Shown one piece after another: positions 15,982 to 25,097 of a DNA stretch of 64,000 nucleotides. A program made the position numbers and the translations under genes. Each line of letters begins with the position of its first letter. Positions within the stretch are counted from its first letter, which is position 1. The stretch lies in assembly GCF_002870125.1 (NCBI RefSeq), contig NZ_PNEO01000004.1, positions 186,001-250,000 of the forward strand, given 5' to 3'. The notes below the pieces were generated by a model. It was not told the DNA's origin. It did not search any database and was given only the letters and a program-made list of their open reading frames with translations. This stretch comes from Burkholderia sp. WAC0059. GTDB taxonomy: Bacteria; Pseudomonadota; Gammaproteobacteria; Burkholderiales; Burkholderiaceae.

Positions 15982-16971
15982 ATGTCGAACGTCATCAAGA
16001 TCGGTTTGCTCGTTGTCGTGGCGGTCATCGCCGCGCTCGTCCTGCGCGGCCTCTTCATCGCCGCCTCCAGGCCGGCCGTGCGCCCGCCGGCGTTCGACAA
16101 CGTCCGCGTCGCCGCCGCCGATCTGCCGCAAGGCCTCCTGCTGCGCGACGACGATCTCGCCTGGAAACAGTACCGGCACGCGCAGACGCCGGCCGGCGCC
16201 GTCGTCGAGGGCGCGAAGTCCGGCGTCGAGCTCAAGGGCGCCGTGCTGCGCCATCCGCTCGCGGCCGGCGCGCCCGTCACCGCCTCGGACGTGATCGAGG
16301 CCAACGCGCCGGGCTTCCTCTCCGCGACGCTCAAGCCCGACATGCGCGCCGTCTCGGTCGCGATCGACGACGTCTCGGGCAACGCGGGCCTGATCCAGCC
16401 CGGCGACTACGTGGACCTGATCCTCACGCAGAACATGGCGGGCAAGACCGACTCGCCCGACCTCTCGGTGTCGAGCGAGATCGTCGTCCAGCACGCGCGC
16501 GTACTCGCGGTGGGCTCGGAGCTCCAGCCCACGAAGGACACGACGGGCCCGAACCTCGCCGGCGACGCGAACACGCGCGCGCGCACCGTGACGCTCGAAG
16601 TCTCGCCGCACACGGCCGAGGCCGTGGCCGTGGCCGCGCGGCTCGGCAGCCTGTCGCTCGCGCTGCGCAGTTTCGCGACGCTCGACCGGACGGCCTCCGA
16701 CACGTCGGGCAACGACGCGACCTCGAACGCGCTGCCCAACGAGAAGCCCGTCTGGGCCGGCGACATCTCGCGCGCGGTCCGCGATCTGCCCGCGGAGCGG
16801 CGCGGGTTCGACGCCGGCGCCACGCCGCAGCACGCGGCGGCGCGCGCCGTGACGATCTACCGGGGCTCGACGGAAGCGACGCTGGCGGGCGACAGCGGCC
16901 CGCTCCCGCCGCTGCCGTCGATCGCGAGCCTGCCGCCGTCGGGCCCGCCGACGGTGCCCGCGCACCCATGA
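15982..16971 (+). CDS. rcpC: Flp pilus assembly protein RcpC/CpaB (locus 2)
   Basis: The 329-residue protein has one N-terminal membrane helix (5-28). A SAF-like domain follows (VRVAAADLPQGLLLRDDDL, about 41-60, and PLAAGAPVTASDVI, about 92-105), then the RcpC domain with MRAVSVAIDDVSGNAGLIQPGDYVDLI. CpaB sits in the periplasm between the inner membrane platform and the secretin. The start was placed at the ATG directly before the helix; the open frame upstream overlaps tadV. The last four bases overlap a possible early start of rcpA. Confidence 0.92.
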   Translation: MSNVIKIGLLVVVAVIAALVLRGLFIAASRPAVRPPAFDNVRVAAADLPQGLLLRDDDLAWKQYRHAQTPAGAVVEGAKSGVELKGAVLRHPLAAGAPVTASDVIEANAPGFLSATLKPDMRAVSVAIDDVSGNAGLIQPGDYVDLILTQNMAGKTDSPDLSVSSEIVVQHARVLAVGSELQPTKDTTGPNLAGDANTRARTVTLEVSPHTAEAVAVAARLGSLSLALRSFATLDRTASDTSGNDATSNALPNEKPVWAGDISRAVRDLPAERRGFDAGATPQHAAARAVTIYRGSTEATLAGDSGPLPPLPSIASLPPSGPPTVPAHP

Positions 16972-17042
16972 ACCGCGAGCCCATCCCCATGATCGATTTG
17001 AGGCCCGGCCGCGCAGCCGGATCGGGAAACAGGAAAAACCCC

Positions 17043-18452
17043 ATGGCGTACCGTCGTCCACTGTCGATGTTGCTGCGGCTCGCCGCCGCCGCGTGCGTTT
17101 GCGCGGCGGCGCTGAACGTCGCCCATGCCGGCGCGCGACGGCCCGCCGGAGGCAACGAGGTCGACGCGCCGGCCGGCACGCTTTCGATCGGCGTCGGCAA
17201 GGGCTCGCTCGTGCGCCTGCGCTCGCCCGCGACCACGGTGTTCGTGGCCGATCCGTCCGTCGCCGACGTCCACGTGCCGAATCCGCAGGCCGTGTTCGTG
17301 CTCGGCAAGAAGTCGGGCACGACGACGCTCTACGTGCTCGGCGCCGACAACCGCACGCTGCTGCGCGAGACGATCGAGGTGACCGACGACGTCGCCTATC
17401 TCCAGCAGATCCTCGACGCGCGCTTCCCGGCGCTGCACCTCGCCGTCACCTCGGCGCCGGGTTCGCTGATGGTCTCGGGCCAGGTGAACAGCGCCGCCGA
17501 CGCCGACGCGGTCGTGCAGACGATCACGCCCTACCTGGATGGCAAGGAAACGCTCATCAACCGCATGGTGCTCACGCACCCGTTGCAGGTGAACCTGCAC
17601 GTGCGCATCGCCGAGGTCGACCGCACGGTCACGCAGGAATTCGGCGTGAACTGGTCCGCGGTGGGCGGGGGCAACTTCATCGGCGGCCTCCTTTCGGGCC
17701 GCGAGATCCAGGACCCGAGCACGGGCGTCTACCAGTTGGCGACCAACAACGCGTTCTCGCCGCTCGTCGGCTTCAAGGCCGGCGCCACGTCGATCCAGGC
17801 GCTCATCGACGCGCTCGACCAGGAAGGCCTCATCACGATGCTCGCCGAGCCGAACCTGACCGCGATGTCGGGGCAGACGGCCAGCTTCCTCGCCGGCGGC
17901 GAGTTCCCGATTCCGGTCACGCAGGGCGGCAGCAACGGCGCGATCAGCGTCGAGTTCAAGGAATTCGGCGTCTCGCTGAACTTCACGCCGACGGTGCTCG
18001 CCGACAACCGTATCAGCCTGCGCGTCCACCCGGAGGTGAGCCAGCTCGACACCTCGGCCAGCATCACCTCGGGCGGCATTTCGATCCCCGGCCTCAGCGT
18101 GCGCCGGCTCGAAACCACGGTCGAGCTTTCGAGCGGCCAGAGCTTCGCGATCGGCGGCCTGCTTTCGAGCGATTCGAGCAACACGCTCTCGGAGCTGCCC
18201 GGCATCGGCTCGCTGCCGATACTCGGCAAGCTGTTCTCGTCGCGCAACTTCCAGGACCAGAAGTCCGAGCTCGTCGTGATCGTGACGCCCTACCTCGTCA
18301 ACCCGACCAACGGCAACCGGCTGCGCACGCCGCTCGATACGCTGATGTCGCCGAGCAGCGACGTCGAGTACAGCCTGCAGCGCCAGACCGGGCTCGATCC
18401 GCTGTCGGGCAACACGCCGCGCCTCGTCGGCTCGGCCGGCTTCGTCTATTGA
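17043..18452 (+). CDS. rcpA: Flp pilus secretin RcpA/CpaC (locus 2)
   Basis: The product is 469 residues from this start. A signal peptide ends at NVAHA (about residue 29). A BON/pilus-associated N-domain follows (LVRLRSPATTVFVADPSVADV), then the secretin domain (about 215-430) with the typical VPGLSVRR-like segment and LSELPGIGSLPILGKLFSS. It forms the outer-membrane pore for the pilus. An ATG 75 bases upstream overlaps rcpC as ATGA and would add 25 residues before the signal peptide. I prefer the inner start because it gives a normal signal peptide, but the earlier one is possible. Confidence 0.9.
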   Translation: MAYRRPLSMLLRLAAAACVCAAALNVAHAGARRPAGGNEVDAPAGTLSIGVGKGSLVRLRSPATTVFVADPSVADVHVPNPQAVFVLGKKSGTTTLYVLGADNRTLLRETIEVTDDVAYLQQILDARFPALHLAVTSAPGSLMVSGQVNSAADADAVVQTITPYLDGKETLINRMVLTHPLQVNLHVRIAEVDRTVTQEFGVNWSAVGGGNFIGGLLSGREIQDPSTGVYQLATNNAFSPLVGFKAGATSIQALIDALDQEGLITMLAEPNLTAMSGQTASFLAGGEFPIPVTQGGSNGAISVEFKEFGVSLNFTPTVLADNRISLRVHPEVSQLDTSASITSGGISIPGLSVRRLETTVELSSGQSFAIGGLLSSDSSNTLSELPGIGSLPILGKLFSSRNFQDQKSELVVIVTPYLVNPTNGNRLRTPLDTLMSPSSDVEYSLQRQTGLDPLSGNTPRLVGSAGFVY

Positions 18453-18463
18453 AGGAGACCGCG

Positions 18464-18895
18464 ATGCGCCCCGCCGTCCGCCACGCCCTCACCGTCCGCC
18501 GCGCGCTGCCGCTCGTGCCGCTCGCGTCCGGCCTGCTGCTGTGCCTCGGCCTGTCCGGCTGCCTGTCGCAGGACCCGCCGCTGAACCTGCCCGACGCGCG
18601 CGTGATCTCGTTCGACGGGAACGCGGCCGTGCCGCCCGATTGCACGCAGATCGCCGAGCCGTCGCATCTGGGCGACCCCGACAGGCTGCCGCACCCGACC
18701 ATTCCGTTCGGCTGCGCGACCTACGCGAACCTCGCCGCCGAACTCGCGCGGCCCGAGGACGCGGTCTCGCCCAAGCCCTACGCCGGCGAGCGCGCGGCCG
18801 ACGCCGCGCTCGGCGCCTCGGCCGTGCGTGCCCTCGAAAACGGCAAGGTCACGCCGCTCACGTCGGGCAACACGATGTCCTCTCCCGAGAACTAA
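18464..18895 (+). CDS. Small CpaD-like pilus-locus lipoprotein (locus 2)
   Basis: This 143-residue protein has a signal peptide with lipobox LSGC (Cys near residue 34). The mature part contains PPDCTQIAEPSHLGD and HPTIPFGCATYANLAAELARPED. The FGCAT.NLA pattern and the position between secretin and tadZ agree with CpaD/TadQ-type lipoproteins, although it is shorter than most. It probably supports secretin assembly in the outer membrane. AGGAG stands 5-9 bases before the ATG. Confidence 0.78.
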   Translation: MRPAVRHALTVRRALPLVPLASGLLLCLGLSGCLSQDPPLNLPDARVISFDGNAAVPPDCTQIAEPSHLGDPDRLPHPTIPFGCATYANLAAELARPEDAVSPKPYAGERAADAALGASAVRALENGKVTPLTSGNTMSSPEN

Positions 18896-18919
18896 TGAAA
18901 CCCACGTTGCGAGGCTCCC

Positions 18920-20146
18920 GTGCTAAACGCCCCTGATGCGCTGTCCCGCGTCGGCCTAGGCGCCGGCAAGCCGGTCAAGTCGGCCGAATTCGTCGCCTTC
19001 GTCTGCGACCAGCAGACCGAGGACACGATCCGCGGTTTCGTGCACGACCAGATGATCGCGCACGCCTACGTCGCGACCGGCACCGTCGACGACGCGATCC
19101 GCCGGCTGCAGCGCATGGAGCGCTCGCCCTCGCGGCTGCTCATCGACCTCTCGCAGTCGGCCATGCCGCTCTCGGACCTCGCGCGGCTCGCCGAAGTGTG
19201 CGAGCCGTCGGTGTCGGTCATCACGGTCGGCGAGCGCAACGACGTCGGCCTGTTCCGCAACCTGCTGCAGATCGGCGTGCAGGACTACCTCGTCAAGCCG
19301 CTCACGGCGGAGCTGCTGCAACGCACGTTCGCCGCCGACGAGAGCGGCGAGCCGCTACAGCAGCGGCGCACCGGCAAGGTGCTGGCGCTCGTCGGCACGC
19401 GCGGCGGCGTCGGCGTGACGACGATCGGCGTCGCGCTCGCGCGCCAGCTCGCCGACGTCACGCTGCGCCGTGTCGCCTACGTGGACCTGAACCCCTACGG
19501 CGGCGCCGCGAACACGCTCCTCGGGCTCACCACCAACAACGGCCTGACCGACGTGCTGCAGAACGTGCACCGCCTCGACCTGCAATACATGGAGCGCACG
19601 TTCGTCACGCGCGGACCGCGGCTCTTCGTGCTGTCCTCGGAACTCGAGTACCGCCGCGACTTCGAGCTGCAGGCGGGCGCGATCAGCGACCTCGTCTCGA
19701 TGCTCAAGCACTACTTCCATTACGTGCTGCTCGACGTGCCGAGCCGCGCCGGCACGCTCGCCGAGGAGGCGTTCGCCAGCGCGAAGAACATCTACGTCGT
19801 CGCCGACCGCTCGGTGCATTCGGCGCGCGAAACCTCGCGGCTGATCCGCCACGTGCTCGCCTGCAGCAGCGAGCCGACCGTCTCCGTGCTCGTGAACAAT
19901 CCCGGCCAGCCCGCGTCGGGCCGCGTCGAGCTGCCCGACTTCGCCGAGGCGATCGGTCGGCCCGTCGCGCAGGAGCTGCCGTTCGACGGCAAGTCCGTCG
20001 CGACGGCCGAGAACCTCGGCGAGGCCGTGCCGTTCGAGAGCGAGTTCGGACTCGCCATCACGGCGATCGCCGACAACCTGACCGGCACCCGCACGACGGT
20101 GCAGCCCCCCTGGTACGCGCGGTTCCTGCCGCGAAGGAGACGCTGA
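18920..20146 (+). CDS. tadZ: TadZ/CpaE MinD-like localisation ATPase (locus 2)
   Basis: The 408-residue protein starts with GTG preceded by GAGG. Residues 25-145 form a receiver-like domain (IRGFVHDQMIAHAYVAT, LLQIGVQDYLVKPL). The rest is a MinD/ParA-type ATPase. Its P-loop reads GTRGGVGVTTIGVALA, in which the signature KGGxGKT is changed (Arg for the first Lys, Val for the second). Such atypical loops are known in TadZ proteins that bind but hydrolyse ATP poorly. TadZ sets the polar position of the pilus machine. Its TGA overlaps the tadA ATG by one base. Confidence 0.92.
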   Translation: MLNAPDALSRVGLGAGKPVKSAEFVAFVCDQQTEDTIRGFVHDQMIAHAYVATGTVDDAIRRLQRMERSPSRLLIDLSQSAMPLSDLARLAEVCEPSVSVITVGERNDVGLFRNLLQIGVQDYLVKPLTAELLQRTFAADESGEPLQQRRTGKVLALVGTRGGVGVTTIGVALARQLADVTLRRVAYVDLNPYGGAANTLLGLTTNNGLTDVLQNVHRLDLQYMERTFVTRGPRLFVLSSELEYRRDFELQAGAISDLVSMLKHYFHYVLLDVPSRAGTLAEEAFASAKNIYVVADRSVHSARETSRLIRHVLACSSEPTVSVLVNNPGQPASGRVELPDFAEAIGRPVAQELPFDGKSVATAENLGEAVPFESEFGLAITAIADNLTGTRTTVQPPWYARFLPRRRR

Positions 20147-21609
20147 TGTTCGGCCTGAAGACCGTTTCCCGCCCGCCCGTCGTCGAAAACGATCCGCCCG
20201 AGGATGAAACCGGGCGGACCGAACGCGCTGAACGAGTCGAGCGGATCGAACGCGCCGAGCGGACCGTCGAGCGTCCCGCGCCGCCGCAGGCGAGCTTCGC
20301 GCCGCCCAAGTCGCGCGAGGCCGCCGCCGCGGTCGCGCAGGCCGAATCGATGATCCGCTCCGAGGCGTTCCGCTCGATCCGCAGCGGCGTGTTCGCGGCG
20401 ATGAACGTCTCGGCGGCCGTGCTGAAGACGCGCACCGAAGTGCACGAGGGTATCGGCCAGATCGTCTCCGACCTGATCGAGCGCGACCGGCTCAACCTCA
20501 CCCAGGCCGAGCAGGCGCTCGTCATCGACGAACTGCTCAACGACATGTTCGGCGTGGGCCCGATCGAGCCGCTGCTCGCCGACGACTCGGTGACCGACAT
20601 CCTCGTGAACGGCCCGGACCAGGTCTACGTCGAGCGCCACGGGCGGCTCGAGCTCACGCAGCTCAAGTTCCGCGACAACGCCCACGTCGTCAACATCGCG
20701 CAGCGCATCGCCGCCTCCATCGGGCGGCGCGTCGACGAGAGCAGCCCGATGGTCGACGCGCGGCTTGCCGACGGCAGCCGCGTCAACGTCGTGCTGCCGC
20801 CGCTCGCGATCCACGGCGCCTGCATCGCGATCCGCAAGTTCTCGAGACGCAACATCTCGCTGCAGCGCATGTCCCAGCAGGGAAACATGTCGCACGAGAT
20901 GGCGCAGTTGCTCAAGATCGCGGCCACAGCGCGGCTCAACATCCTGATCTCGGGCGGCACCGGCTCAGGCAAGACGACGCTGCTCAACGCGATGTCGCAC
21001 TTCATCGACGCGCGCGAGCGCGTGCTGACCATCGAGGACGCGGCGGAACTGCAGCTCCAGCAACCGCACGTCGTCAGCCTGGAGACGCGCCCCGACAACA
21101 CCGAGGGGCTCGGCGGCGTCACGCAGCGCGACCTCGTGCGCAACGCGCTGCGGATGCGCCCGGACCGCATCATCCTCGGCGAAACGCGCGGCCCCGAGGC
21201 GTTCGACGTGCTGCAGGCGATGAACACCGGCCACGACGGCTCGATGACGACGATCCACGCGAACACGCCGCGCGACGCGGTCTCGCGGCTCGAAAGCATG
21301 GTGCTGATCGCCAACGGCAACCTGCCGCTGATCTCGATCCGCCGCCAGATCGCGAGCGCGGTGCACCTGATCGTGCAGGTCGAGCGCATGCGCGACGGCG
21401 TGCGGCGCGTGACGCGCATCACCGAGATCGCCGGCATGGAAGGCGACATCATCATCACGCAGGACCTGTTCACGTTCCGCTACGACGCCACCGCCTACAA
21501 CGAGGAAGTGAAGGGCGTGTTCGAATGCGCGTCGATCCGCCCGGCGTTCTCGGGGCGCGCCGCCTACTACGGGCTCGAGGAAGCGCTGATGGAGACGATG
21601 CGATCGTGA
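20146..21609 (+). CDS. tadA: Tad pilus secretion ATPase TadA/CpaF (locus 2)
   Basis: The 487-residue ATPase begins with a charged Glu/Arg-rich stretch (about 15-42), then an N-terminal helical domain. The core has Walker A GGTGSGKTT (about 268-276), the Asp box TIEDAAELQ, Walker B RIILGETRG, and the His box GHDGSMTTIHANTP. These are the features of type II/IV secretion ATPases of the CpaF branch. It powers both polymerisation and retraction of Flp pili. It overlaps tadZ by one base and tadB by four, so the proteins should be made in step. Confidence 0.96.
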   Translation: MFGLKTVSRPPVVENDPPEDETGRTERAERVERIERAERTVERPAPPQASFAPPKSREAAAAVAQAESMIRSEAFRSIRSGVFAAMNVSAAVLKTRTEVHEGIGQIVSDLIERDRLNLTQAEQALVIDELLNDMFGVGPIEPLLADDSVTDILVNGPDQVYVERHGRLELTQLKFRDNAHVVNIAQRIAASIGRRVDESSPMVDARLADGSRVNVVLPPLAIHGACIAIRKFSRRNISLQRMSQQGNMSHEMAQLLKIAATARLNILISGGTGSGKTTLLNAMSHFIDARERVLTIEDAAELQLQQPHVVSLETRPDNTEGLGGVTQRDLVRNALRMRPDRIILGETRGPEAFDVLQAMNTGHDGSMTTIHANTPRDAVSRLESMVLIANGNLPLISIRRQIASAVHLIVQVERMRDGVRRVTRITEIAGMEGDIIITQDLFTFRYDATAYNEEVKGVFECASIRPAFSGRAAYYGLEEALMETMRS

Positions 21610-22580
21610 GTCCGGCCGACGTCGTCACCCTCGCGAGCTTTCTCGCCGTCATGTTCGCAGGCCTGCTGTTCCTGTCGCTGCGCAACGCGCAGCGCGAGCG
21701 TCCGCAGGCGCGGCTGCGCGAGCGCCTGAAGGCGCTGCAGTCGCAGCGCGTCGAGCAGCGCCCGGCCGCCGCCGACGAGACGACGGACCTGTTCCGCCAG
21801 CAGACGCCCGAGGGCGTGCTGCAAGCCTGGCTCTACCGGCACCGCCAGCGGCTCAACACCGTGGCCGGCAAGCACGGCGGCGCCTCGCTCGCCTTCGCGG
21901 CGCTCGCCGGGCTGATCGCGGGCCTCGCGCTCGCGCGGCTCTCGCTGCTGCCCGGCTGGACCGATCCGCTCGTCGTGCTGGCCGGGCCGCCGCTCGCCAT
22001 CGTGCTCGCCTACAAGCGCCTGATCGCGCGCTTTCGCGTCCGCTTTCTCTACGCGTTCCCCGACACCATCGACCTCGTGATCCGAGCCACGCGCGCCGGC
22101 GTGCCGATCACGCAGGCCATCGCGACGGCGGGCGAGCAGGTCGACGAGCCGGTGCGCGCCGAGTTCAAGACGATGGGCGACGCGCTGAAGCTCGGCATCG
22201 ACCTCGTGGACGTGCTCGAGGCCGCCAACGCGCGCATCGAGATCGCCGACTTCGCGTTCTTCTCGGTCTGCCTGCGCCTGCAGCGGGAAACCGGCGGCCA
22301 GCTCGGCGAGACGCTCGAGAACCTGTCGTCGATCATCCGCATGCGCCGCGACATCCGCCAGAAAACCAAGGCGCTGACGGCCGAAGGCAAGCTGACGAGC
22401 CGCATCATCGCGTTCGTGCCGTTCTTCATCGGCGCCGCCATCTACACGCTGAACCGCGACTACATCGAAGTGCTGTTCACGACCGGGACCGGGCACCGGA
22501 TGCTCGCCGTGGCCGCCGTGCTGCTCACGGTAGGCCTCACGATCGTGCAGAAAATGGCCAGACTGGATACCTCGCGATGA
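21606..22580 (+). CDS. tadB: Tad pilus platform protein TadB (locus 2)
   Basis: A 324-residue membrane protein starting at a GTG inside GTGA, which overlaps the tadA stop. It has an N-terminal helix (about 7-26), a pair at about 95-140, and a T2SSF domain (about 155-285, with FPDTIDLVIRATRAGVPITQAI). Helices at the end are also seen. It partners TadC in the inner membrane. An upstream ATG in frame would overlap tadA by more than 80 bases and is not favoured. It ends in a four-base ATGA overlap with tadC. Confidence 0.93.
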   Translation: MSPADVVTLASFLAVMFAGLLFLSLRNAQRERPQARLRERLKALQSQRVEQRPAAADETTDLFRQQTPEGVLQAWLYRHRQRLNTVAGKHGGASLAFAALAGLIAGLALARLSLLPGWTDPLVVLAGPPLAIVLAYKRLIARFRVRFLYAFPDTIDLVIRATRAGVPITQAIATAGEQVDEPVRAEFKTMGDALKLGIDLVDVLEAANARIEIADFAFFSVCLRLQRETGGQLGETLENLSSIIRMRRDIRQKTKALTAEGKLTSRIIAFVPFFIGAAIYTLNRDYIEVLFTTGTGHRMLAVAAVLLTVGLTIVQKMARLDTSR

Positions 22581-23530
22581 ATCTTCATGCTTCTTTCGTC
22601 GTCGCCTGCCTCCTGCTGATCGTCGCCGCGCTCGCGGCCGCGACCGCCTGGTTCCGGGTCGGGTCGAGCCCGCGCGCGCGCATCGCCGAGCGCGTGCGCG
22701 CCGTCGCCGCGAACGGCACGGGCTCGCTCGAACTCGCGAACGAGACCGGGCATCCGCTGCTGCGCCGCGGGCTCGGCCGCAGCCTCGCGATGCTCGGCGA
22801 GCGCATCCCGATCTTCGACGCGCAGCAGCGCACGCATCTCGCGCAGCAGTGCCGCCGCGCCGGGTTCCACGGCCAGCGGGCCGTGTCGATCCTCATCGGA
22901 CTGAAGTTCAGCGCCGGCATCGGCGCCGCGCTCGGCATCGCGCTGTTCGGCCAGCACGTGCCCCTGTTCGGCCAGTACCTGCTGCTGCGCGTGCTGATGA
23001 TGCTCGGCGCGTTCATCCTCGGGATGATCGTGCCGGAATACGTGCTCGCGTTCCGCGCGCGGCGCTGGCAGCGCAAGATTGCCGTGGCGCTGCCCGACGC
23101 GCTCGACCTGCTCGTCATCTGCACGAACGCGGGCCACAGTCTCGCCGTGGGCGTGCAGCGCGTCGCCGACGAAATCCGCATGGTGTCGGCGCCGCTCGCC
23201 GACGAGCTGGATCTGACCTCCTCGGAGCTGCAGTTGGGCGGCGACGCCTCGATCGCGCTGCGCAACCTCGCCGACCGCGTCGCGCTGCCTTCGGTGCGCA
23301 GCCTCGTCGCGACGCTGATCCAGTCGCAGCAGTTCGGCACCCCGATCACGACGGCACTCAAGACCCTCTCGAAGTCCGAGCGCAACTCGGCGATGGTCGA
23401 GCTCGAGGAGAAGGCCGCGAAGCTCGCGCCGAAAATGACGATGCCGATGATGCTCTTTATCCTGCCGGTGGTTTTCATCATCGCCGCCGGCCCCGCCGTG
23501 TTGCGCCTGTTGACGGTGTTTGGAAAATGA
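22577..23530 (+). CDS. tadC: Tad pilus platform protein TadC (locus 2)
   Basis: This 317-residue T2SSF protein has an N-terminal helix (about 5-25), central helices (about 105-155), and the domain with LPDALDLLVICTNAGHSLAVGVQRVA (about 173-198). A final hydrophobic helix ends in LPVVFIIAAGPAVLRLL. It is the second half of the inner-membrane platform. It lacks the long polar linker found in the locus 1 TadC. It is coupled by ATGA overlaps on both sides. Confidence 0.93.
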   Translation: MNLHASFVVACLLLIVAALAAATAWFRVGSSPRARIAERVRAVAANGTGSLELANETGHPLLRRGLGRSLAMLGERIPIFDAQQRTHLAQQCRRAGFHGQRAVSILIGLKFSAGIGAALGIALFGQHVPLFGQYLLLRVLMMLGAFILGMIVPEYVLAFRARRWQRKIAVALPDALDLLVICTNAGHSLAVGVQRVADEIRMVSAPLADELDLTSSELQLGGDASIALRNLADRVALPSVRSLVATLIQSQQFGTPITTALKTLSKSERNSAMVELEEKAAKLAPKMTMPMMLFILPVVFIIAAGPAVLRLLTVFGK

Positions 23531-24555
23531 ACGAAGCGACCCGCTCCCGGCGCACCCGCGCCTCTCCCCCCGTCACCCTCGCCGCCTTCGTGCCGCTCGT
23601 TCTCGCGCTCGGCCTCCTCGCCGGCTGCTCCAGCACGCCGCGATACGCGTCGACGCTGCCCGAACCGAAGCCGATCACGAAGACGCTCGGCGCAACCGAC
23701 GACCTGCGCATCGCGAACGGCGCGCTCGAGTCGGGCGACCTCGACCTCGCGCAGTCGCTCTACGAGAAGGCGCTCAAGCACGACCCGAAATCGGTCGAGG
23801 CCAGCCTCGGGCTCGGCGACTGCCTCTACCAGCAGGACGACCTCGAGCACGCGCGCCTCGCCTACGAGCACGCCGTCGCGCTCGCGCCCGACACGCCGGC
23901 GCCGCAACTCGCGCTCGGGCGCATCGCCATCCGCCAGCGCCGCTTCGACGACGCGGCGCAGCGCTACCGCGCGCTGCTCGCGAAGACGCCGAACGATCCG
24001 GCCGCCTCGGCCGGCCTCGGCACGGTGCTCGACCTCGAAGGCCAGCACGCGCAGGCCGAGGCCGTCTACCGCGGCGCGCTCGCGCTGCATCCGGACAGCC
24101 AGGCGCTGCGGATCGATCTGGGGCTTTCGCTCGTCCTGTCGAACCAGCCGCGCGAAGGCGCGAACGTGCTGCTCGACGTGGCCGGCATTCCGGACGCGCC
24201 GCCGCAGGCCCGCCAGGATCTCGCGCTCGCCTACGGCCTGCTCGGCAACGACGACGCGGCACAGAAGATTCTGCTGACCGATCTGCCCAAGGCCTCGGTG
24301 GAGGACAACCTGCGCTACTACGCGCGGGCGCGGGCGGCGCTGCAGAGCCAGCCGCAGGCCGACGCCGCGATACCGGTGGCGTCCGCCGTATCGCAAGTGC
24401 CCGGGGCGGCCGTGCCGCTCGCGCCCACGATTCCTTCCGCGGCGCCGGCGACGAACGCGGCCGCCGCGTCGGGCCAGGCCCCCGGATCGTCCGCTCAGGA
24501 AATGACGGCGCAAAGCTCGATTCCGGCGCGACTGACGGCCGGCTTCGACAAATGA
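23527..24555 (+). CDS. tadD: TadD TPR lipoprotein (locus 2)
   Basis: A 342-residue lipoprotein with lipobox LLAGC (Cys near residue 34). Five or more TPR units fill about 60-270, for example ANGALESGDLDLAQSLYEKA and LALGRIAIRQRRFDDAAQRY. A low-complexity Ala/Pro/Ser tail follows. TadD acts as the pilotin-like partner of the secretin. It is about the same length as the locus 1 copy but the two are clearly different sequences. It overlaps tadC and tadE by four bases each. Confidence 0.9.
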   Translation: MNEATRSRRTRASPPVTLAAFVPLVLALGLLAGCSSTPRYASTLPEPKPITKTLGATDDLRIANGALESGDLDLAQSLYEKALKHDPKSVEASLGLGDCLYQQDDLEHARLAYEHAVALAPDTPAPQLALGRIAIRQRRFDDAAQRYRALLAKTPNDPAASAGLGTVLDLEGQHAQAEAVYRGALALHPDSQALRIDLGLSLVLSNQPREGANVLLDVAGIPDAPPQARQDLALAYGLLGNDDAAQKILLTDLPKASVEDNLRYYARARAALQSQPQADAAIPVASAVSQVPGAAVPLAPTIPSAAPATNAAAASGQAPGSSAQEMTAQSSIPARLTAGFDK

Positions 24556-25097
24556 GCGGCGCGGATCGTACGGTGCGCGCGACGCGGCCCGTCCGCGCAC
24601 CGAAGCGGCAACGCGGCGTCACGACGGTCGAGTTCGTGATGATCCTGCCGTTCTTCCTGCTGCTCGTCTTCATGATCTTCGAGCTGGGCCTCGCGTTCGC
24701 GACCCAGGAGCTCATGGACAACGCGGCGCGCGACGCGGCCCGGCTGATCCGCATCGGCACGATCACCGGCTCGAACTACGCGACGCCGCTCGTCGACGCC
24801 ATCTGCAACGACCTCTCGCTCACGCAGTTCACGCTGGTGCCGGCGTGCCAGCAGAACATCCAGATCTACGTCGCGGCGACGAACTCCGGCTCGCCGAGCG
24901 GCACGGGCTTCACGCAGCTCTCCACCGCGGCGTTCGGCAACGGCACGATGACCCAGACCGAGGCGAACCTTTCCGCCGACTACGACGTGATCCTCCAGGT
25001 GGGCTACAACTACCGCTGGGCGCTGCCGTGGACCTCGGTGCTCGCCGGCAACACGATGCTGATTTCCACCATCGCCTTCCAGACGGAGCCGTACTGA
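24552..25097 (+). CDS. tadE: TadE pseudopilin (locus 2)
   Basis: The 181-residue protein shows the TadE signature at its N-terminus. A basic leader ends in RQRG, then come VTTVEFVMILPFFLLLVFMIFELG and the heptad-like region NAARDAARLIR. The Glu at position 5 of the mature form matches prepilin peptidase substrates. It should be a minor pseudopilin cut by TadV. Its stop overlaps the tadF start by one base. Confidence 0.92.
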   Translation: MSGADRTVRATRPVRAPKRQRGVTTVEFVMILPFFLLLVFMIFELGLAFATQELMDNAARDAARLIRIGTITGSNYATPLVDAICNDLSLTQFTLVPACQQNIQIYVAATNSGSPSGTGFTQLSTAAFGNGTMTQTEANLSADYDVILQVGYNYRWALPWTSVLAGNTMLISTIAFQTEPY

